8,340 nt of DNA from an uncultured Eubacteriales bacterium (GTDB taxonomy: Bacteria > Bacillota_A > Clostridia > Saccharofermentanales > Saccharofermentanaceae), in NCBI GenBank assembly GCA_900313405.1, contig OMQY01000108.1, forward strand, positions 1 to 8,340. Reading direction: 5' to 3'. Position 1 is the first letter of the stretch, and each line of letters starts with the position of its first letter. This document shows, one piece after another, positions 5,165-8,340 of the stretch. A model generated the notes under the pieces. It searched no databases. It was not told where the DNA came from and saw only the letters and a program-made list of their open reading frames with translations. Made by a program: the position numbers and the translations under genes.

Positions 5165-6449
5165 GGTATTCGTTATCCTTGCTCTGGCATATATTGCCGG
5201 CATCGTGCTCTACGCGCTTATCCTTGATCACTACACTGACAGTGCAGATGTCAGTAATGACAGGATAGTCGCACTTAACGAGATAACCAATAATGCGGCT
5301 GAACATTGGGATGAGACGGATCTTATCGATCAGGTCGACGTCGGATATGATTATGTGATCACGGATAAACAGGGGATGATCATCTGCGGAGACAGAGGTG
5401 GCAGATTCTCTGTTGAACAGGCCATCAAGAACGGATATCCGTATACCTATGTTGTAAAGGACGGTTGTATCGTCGGAAGTGTAGTCCTGCTCGAGAACGG
5501 CAGTGAGATGATCGATTCTATGAAGATCAGGATGATAATCGGATTTGCCGTTATCGAGGGTGTGATCCTGATCGGCCTGCTCGCCATCGGTATTTACATA
5601 TCACGTAACATTGTTACACCGTTTAAACGTCTTGAGAAGTTCGCGCATAAGGTTGCAGAAGGTAAATTGGACGACCCTCTGATGATGGATAAGGATAATA
5701 TATTCGGATCCTTCTCTGAGAGCTTCGATATAATGAGGGAAGAGTTGAATAAGTCCAGGAAACGCGAGATCGCCCTTCAGAAAAAGGAGAAGGAAATGGT
5801 CGCGTCTTTAAGCCACGATCTGAAGACGCCTGTTACCGGGATCAAGGTCACGACGGAACTTATGAAAGCGAAGATGAGCATGGAGAATGAAGGTACCGTC
5901 TGTGCAGACGACTACGTTAATAAGCTCGATAACATTTACATGAAGGCCGATCAGATCGATACCCTCTTGAGCGATCTTTTCTCTGCTGCCTTGGAAGATC
6001 TCGGTGAATTCAAAGTGAACCTCAAGGATGAAGAATCATCAGAGATCAGTAATATCCTCAGGCGCTATGATGACCGGGACCTCGTAATCGAGGAGAAGAT
6101 CCCCGAGGTTGTTATCAATACCGATATAAAGCGTTTGAGCCAGGTAATAGGAAACATTATCTCCAATTCTTATAAGTATGCGAATACGAAGATCGACGTA
6201 AACTATAAGATCATCGATCGGTTCCTTCAGATGCAGATCAGAGACTATGGACCCGGTGTCCCCGAGAATGAACTGAGTCTCATTGCCAACAAGTTCTATA
6301 GAGGCAAGCAGTGGGAGAACAGTGATGAAGCCGGAAACGGCCTTGGTCTGTATATAGCAAGGATATTGATGGATAAGATGAATGGCGAGATGATCCCCGA
6401 GAGCGACGGCGTCGGACTTACGATAATACTCCTTATTCCGCTCAGTTAA
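5148..6449 (+). CDS. Membrane sensor histidine kinase, partner of the upstream regulator
   Basis: The 433-residue kinase has a membrane segment at about 7-26, an extracytoplasmic sensor region of about 100 residues (27-127, PAS-like strand pattern YDYVITDKQGMII), a second segment at about 129-152, a HAMP linker (about 153-205), and a HisKA domain with SLSHDLKTP in which His223 is the phosphate acceptor. The HATPase domain follows with an N-box (IGNIISNSYKYA, Asn336/Asn340), DYGPG (366-370) and GNGLGL (396-401). The sizeable external domain sets it apart from the BceS-type kinases that lack one, although it sits next to an ABC transporter in the same way. It starts inside the regulator gene, and GGGG-rich sequence near 5127-5137 may serve as a weak ribosome site. 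Cys80 and Cys107 lie in the sensor region. Confidence 0.95.
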   Translation: MRKYIKVFVILALAYIAGIVLYALILDHYTDSADVSNDRIVALNEITNNAAEHWDETDLIDQVDVGYDYVITDKQGMIICGDRGGRFSVEQAIKNGYPYTYVVKDGCIVGSVVLLENGSEMIDSMKIRMIIGFAVIEGVILIGLLAIGIYISRNIVTPFKRLEKFAHKVAEGKLDDPLMMDKDNIFGSFSESFDIMREELNKSRKREIALQKKEKEMVASLSHDLKTPVTGIKVTTELMKAKMSMENEGTVCADDYVNKLDNIYMKADQIDTLLSDLFSAALEDLGEFKVNLKDEESSEISNILRRYDDRDLVIEEKIPEVVINTDIKRLSQVIGNIISNSYKYANTKIDVNYKIIDRFLQMQIRDYGPGVPENELSLIANKFYRGKQWENSDEAGNGLGLYIARILMDKMNGEMIPESDGVGLTIILLIPLS

Positions 6450-6450
6450 T

Positions 6451-6481
6451 AATTTGATAAGAATTTGATAGTAACCCGTTA
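6451..6481 (+). promoter_or_regulatory. Direct-repeat operator, probable response-regulator site
   Basis: AATTTGATA occurs at 6451-6459 and again at 6462-6470, an 11-bp period, and a degenerate third unit AACCCGTTA (5 of 9 matches) continues in register at 6473-6481. OmpR/PhoB-family regulators bind tandem direct repeats of this period. It sits 24-54 bp upstream of the -10 box at 6505, where an activator would contact polymerase. Binding by the adjacent regulator is inference. Confidence 0.6.
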
Positions 6482-6504
6482 AAGAAGTCCTTCTCGAAAA
6501 CAAA

Positions 6505-6510
6505 TATACT
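6505..6510 (+). promoter_or_regulatory. -10 box of the ABC transporter operon, weak -35
   Basis: TATACT (5/6 to consensus) has AAGAAG (6482-6487) at the 17-bp -35 position, which is not a recognisable -35 box. A good -10 without a -35, next to an upstream direct repeat, is the pattern of an activator-dependent promoter. The start of transcription would fall near 6517. Confidence 0.5.
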
Positions 6511-6549
6511 GCACTTGTAAGATGAATAAATCGCAAAGGAGCAGTATAA

Positions 6550-7311
6550 ATGGCAAACACGATACTTAAGACTGAGAAGCTTTGTAAGTCTTTCTCTAAC
6601 GGCGGAGTTCAGCAGCACGTTATCAAGAACCTTGACCTTGAGATCTATGAAGGCGACTTCACAGTTATCATGGGTTCATCCGGTTCCGGTAAATCAACAC
6701 TTCTTTATGCCCTCTCCGGAATGGATAAGCCGAACATGGGTAAGATCCTTTTCGACGGGAAGGATATCTCAGGGATGAATAACGACAAGCTTGCTGCTTT
6801 CCGTCGCGGCAATTGCGGATTTGTTTTCCAGAGCGTATATCTGATCGACAATCAGACAGTTCTCGATAATGTAATGACAGGAGCTCTTATCGTTCAGAAG
6901 AATTCCAAAGAACTTGTCGACAAGGCAAAAGATCTTCTGCGTAAGGTCGGTCTTAATGATAATGACTTCAAGAAATATCCCAATCAGTTATCCGGAGGCG
7001 AAGCAGCCCGAGCAGGTATCGTTCGTGCAGTCATCAATGATCCGAAGATCCTTTTCGCTGATGAGCCCACCGGTGCTCTCAATTCTTCTTCGAGCCGTGA
7101 TGTACTCGAGATATTCACTGAAGTTCACAAGAACGGTCAGAGCATAGTAATGGTTACTCACGATCTTAAGACGGCGCTTAGAGGAACAAGAGTGCTTTAC
7201 TTAAGAGACGGCGGTATCGTTGGCGACTACAGGATGCCTGTATACGGCACTGATGACAACAAGACAAGAAGAGCGAACCTGTCAGCGTTCCTCGACAGTA
7301 TGGGGTGGTAA
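6550..7311 (+). CDS. MacB/LolD-type ABC transporter ATPase
   Basis: This is a 253-residue nucleotide-binding subunit. Walker A is GSSGSGKST (42-50), the Q-loop Gln is Gln94 in VFQS, the signature is LSGGE (147-151), Walker B is ILFADE (167-172) with catalytic Glu172, and the H-loop is His204 in VTHD. The signature continues EAARAGIVRA where most relatives have QQQRVAIARA. The ADEPTGALNS sequence after Walker B is characteristic of the MacB/LolD/FtsE group, which drives FtsX-like permeases that move lipoproteins, peptides or antimicrobial compounds, or act by mechanotransmission. The start has AAAGGAG (6535-6541) 8 nt upstream. The permease gene begins one base after its stop. Confidence 0.95.
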   Translation: MANTILKTEKLCKSFSNGGVQQHVIKNLDLEIYEGDFTVIMGSSGSGKSTLLYALSGMDKPNMGKILFDGKDISGMNNDKLAAFRRGNCGFVFQSVYLIDNQTVLDNVMTGALIVQKNSKELVDKAKDLLRKVGLNDNDFKKYPNQLSGGEAARAGIVRAVINDPKILFADEPTGALNSSSSRDVLEIFTEVHKNGQSIVMVTHDLKTALRGTRVLYLRDGGIVGDYRMPVYGTDDNKTRRANLSAFLDSMGW

Positions 7312-7312
7312 T

Positions 7313-8340
7313 ATGAAGATCTTCAGATTATCTTTGTTCAATATCAGGAAGAATAAGACAGAAGCATTTGTGATCACTTTCCTGACATTCATAACGACTC
7401 TTATGCTAGGTCTGTTTGTGATCAATATCACCAAGTTCCAGGAGGCTTTCGATACGAGCTTCGAGAGTACCGGCTGCGTTGACAACATGATAATGATCGC
7501 CGATAAAGAGTATAGAGAAGAGTATCTTGATATACTAAGAGACGAATATGGAGTTGAGCGCCTGTCTGCCGGCAAAATGCTCTTCGGTCTGAGTGCGAGT
7601 ATAATCGAGGATGACGGGGAGAAGGTTGCATATAATCTTGATTTTGTCACTGAAGAGACGGAGCGACAGTTCGAGGACTTCAACATAACGGATAAACTCT
7701 CTGATGAGGAGATCTCGGATCTCGAGCATCCGATAATGCTGCCTGTCTGCTACAAGTACATAAACGGTTACGATATCGGAAATCACATGACGATCCTTAC
7801 CGGTGTTGATGAGGTAGATTTTGTGGTCGCAGGGTTCTTCGAGGCCGGTCTCCTGGCCAATGACGGATCTGGCAAAAAAGTCATAGTTACGGAGCAGGAT
7901 TACGAGCGTCTCTCAGCAGGCTTCGATCAATATACCCTGGTCGGATTCGATTACGGAAAGGCTTTTGACAAGGATAGTTTTATCGATCTGATCTATGACA
8001 GATTCGGATTGAATCTGACCAATGCCGACTTTGTCAATGTTGACATCGAAGAGGAAACAGAAACATCATTTCTCAGTATGTTTACATACTTTATCGCCTT
8101 CATGTCGCTCATTACTTTCATTATGTCAATCGTTATGATCAGACGTAAGATCAGTAATGATATTGAAGATCAGATGGAGAAGATCGGAGTGCTTGAAGCT
8201 CTGGGGTACAGTTCTGAAGATATCTCGATGACTTACATAATGGAGTACACGTTCCTTGCCGGTATCGGTGCGGTTCTGGGAATGATCGCAGCCATGCTCA
8301 TGAATATCCCCATGGATACGATCATCCGTCAGGTAATAGG
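7313..8340 (+). CDS. FtsX-like ABC transporter permease, truncated by the window end
   Basis: The frame is open from the ATG at 7313 to the last base (342 complete codons). It begins MKIFRLSLFNIRKNKTEA, the usual start of this family, followed by a membrane segment (about 17-38), a large extracytoplasmic region of roughly 210 residues (39-250), a second segment (about 253-278) and, after RRKISNDIEDQMEKIGVLEALGYSS, a third (about 310-333). The 'IGVLxALGYSS' cytoplasmic loop is a strong FtsX/MacB permease signature. It follows the ATPase gene by one base and is surely its membrane partner. Since the gene continues past the window, it cannot be told whether this is the 4-TM MacB form or a longer two-repeat (8-10 TM) form as in Bce-type exporters. 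Confidence 0.93.
   Translation, partial: MKIFRLSLFNIRKNKTEAFVITFLTFITTLMLGLFVINITKFQEAFDTSFESTGCVDNMIMIADKEYREEYLDILRDEYGVERLSAGKMLFGLSASIIEDDGEKVAYNLDFVTEETERQFEDFNITDKLSDEEISDLEHPIMLPVCYKYINGYDIGNHMTILTGVDEVDFVVAGFFEAGLLANDGSGKKVIVTEQDYERLSAGFDQYTLVGFDYGKAFDKDSFIDLIYDRFGLNLTNADFVNVDIEEETETSFLSMFTYFIAFMSLITFIMSIVMIRRKISNDIEDQMEKIGVLEALGYSSEDISMTYIMEYTFLAGIGAVLGMIAAMLMNIPMDTIIRQVI

Noticed and set aside
6483..6494. AGAAG-TC-CTTCT palindrome at the -35 position
   Set aside because: Short, purine-rich and without a second copy; too weak to call a separate operator.
6505..6548. TATACTGC...GCAGTATA inverted repeat around the ATPase leader
   Set aside because: The first arm is the -10 box itself and would not be in the transcript; as a DNA site the 28-bp spacing is unlike a normal operator, so chance is likely.

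Overview
The window looks like chromosomal DNA of an anaerobic Bacillota of class Clostridia (Lachnospirales or Oscillospirales type). The grounds are the AmmeMemoRadiSam gene pair, a small TSCPD-domain protein of the clostridial kind, a two-component/MacB-type ABC transporter cluster, strong Shine-Dalgarno sites and moderate GC content. Genus cannot be assigned from the sequence alone.

Left (1-1785, + strand): the 3' end of an AMMECR1-domain gene, probably the tail of a MEMO/LigB-AMMECR1 fusion that begins outside the window. It is followed one base later by the radical SAM enzyme amrS. A separate small gene then encodes an 81-residue TSCPD-family protein, here with TSCAD in place of TSCPD.

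Middle (1776-3726, - strand): a compact cassette read leftward. In transcript order it has an extended -10 promoter, an uncharacterised 176-residue protein, a roughly 140-nt structured intergenic RNA candidate, and a 406-residue stand-alone reverse transcriptase (RT). The RNA candidate is bounded by a perfect 13-bp inverted repeat. The RT has catalytic Asp135 and a YSDD active site but no recognisable intron, DGR or Cas1 context. Its stop codon overlaps the stop of the convergent TSCPD gene inside a 14-bp perfect palindrome, so both proteins end in Asp-Gln-Ala. The order (accessory protein, structured RNA with closing repeats, RT) recalls retrons and UG/DRT defence RTs, yet the RT lacks retron hallmarks. 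This is the best candidate for an undescribed system in the window.

Right (3746-8340, + strand): a divergent promoter, a GTG-started two-TM protein of unknown function, an OmpR/PhoB-type response regulator, an overlapping membrane histidine kinase, and then a MacB-type ABC ATPase and an FtsX-like permease cut by the window end. Between kinase and ATPase lies a direct repeat (AATTTGATA twice, 11-bp period, with a degenerate third unit) just upstream of a promoter with a weak -35. This is a likely operator through which the regulator switches on the transporter. The kinase senses something outside the membrane and the ABC pair probably exports or removes a substrate such as an antimicrobial compound; that substrate is inference.
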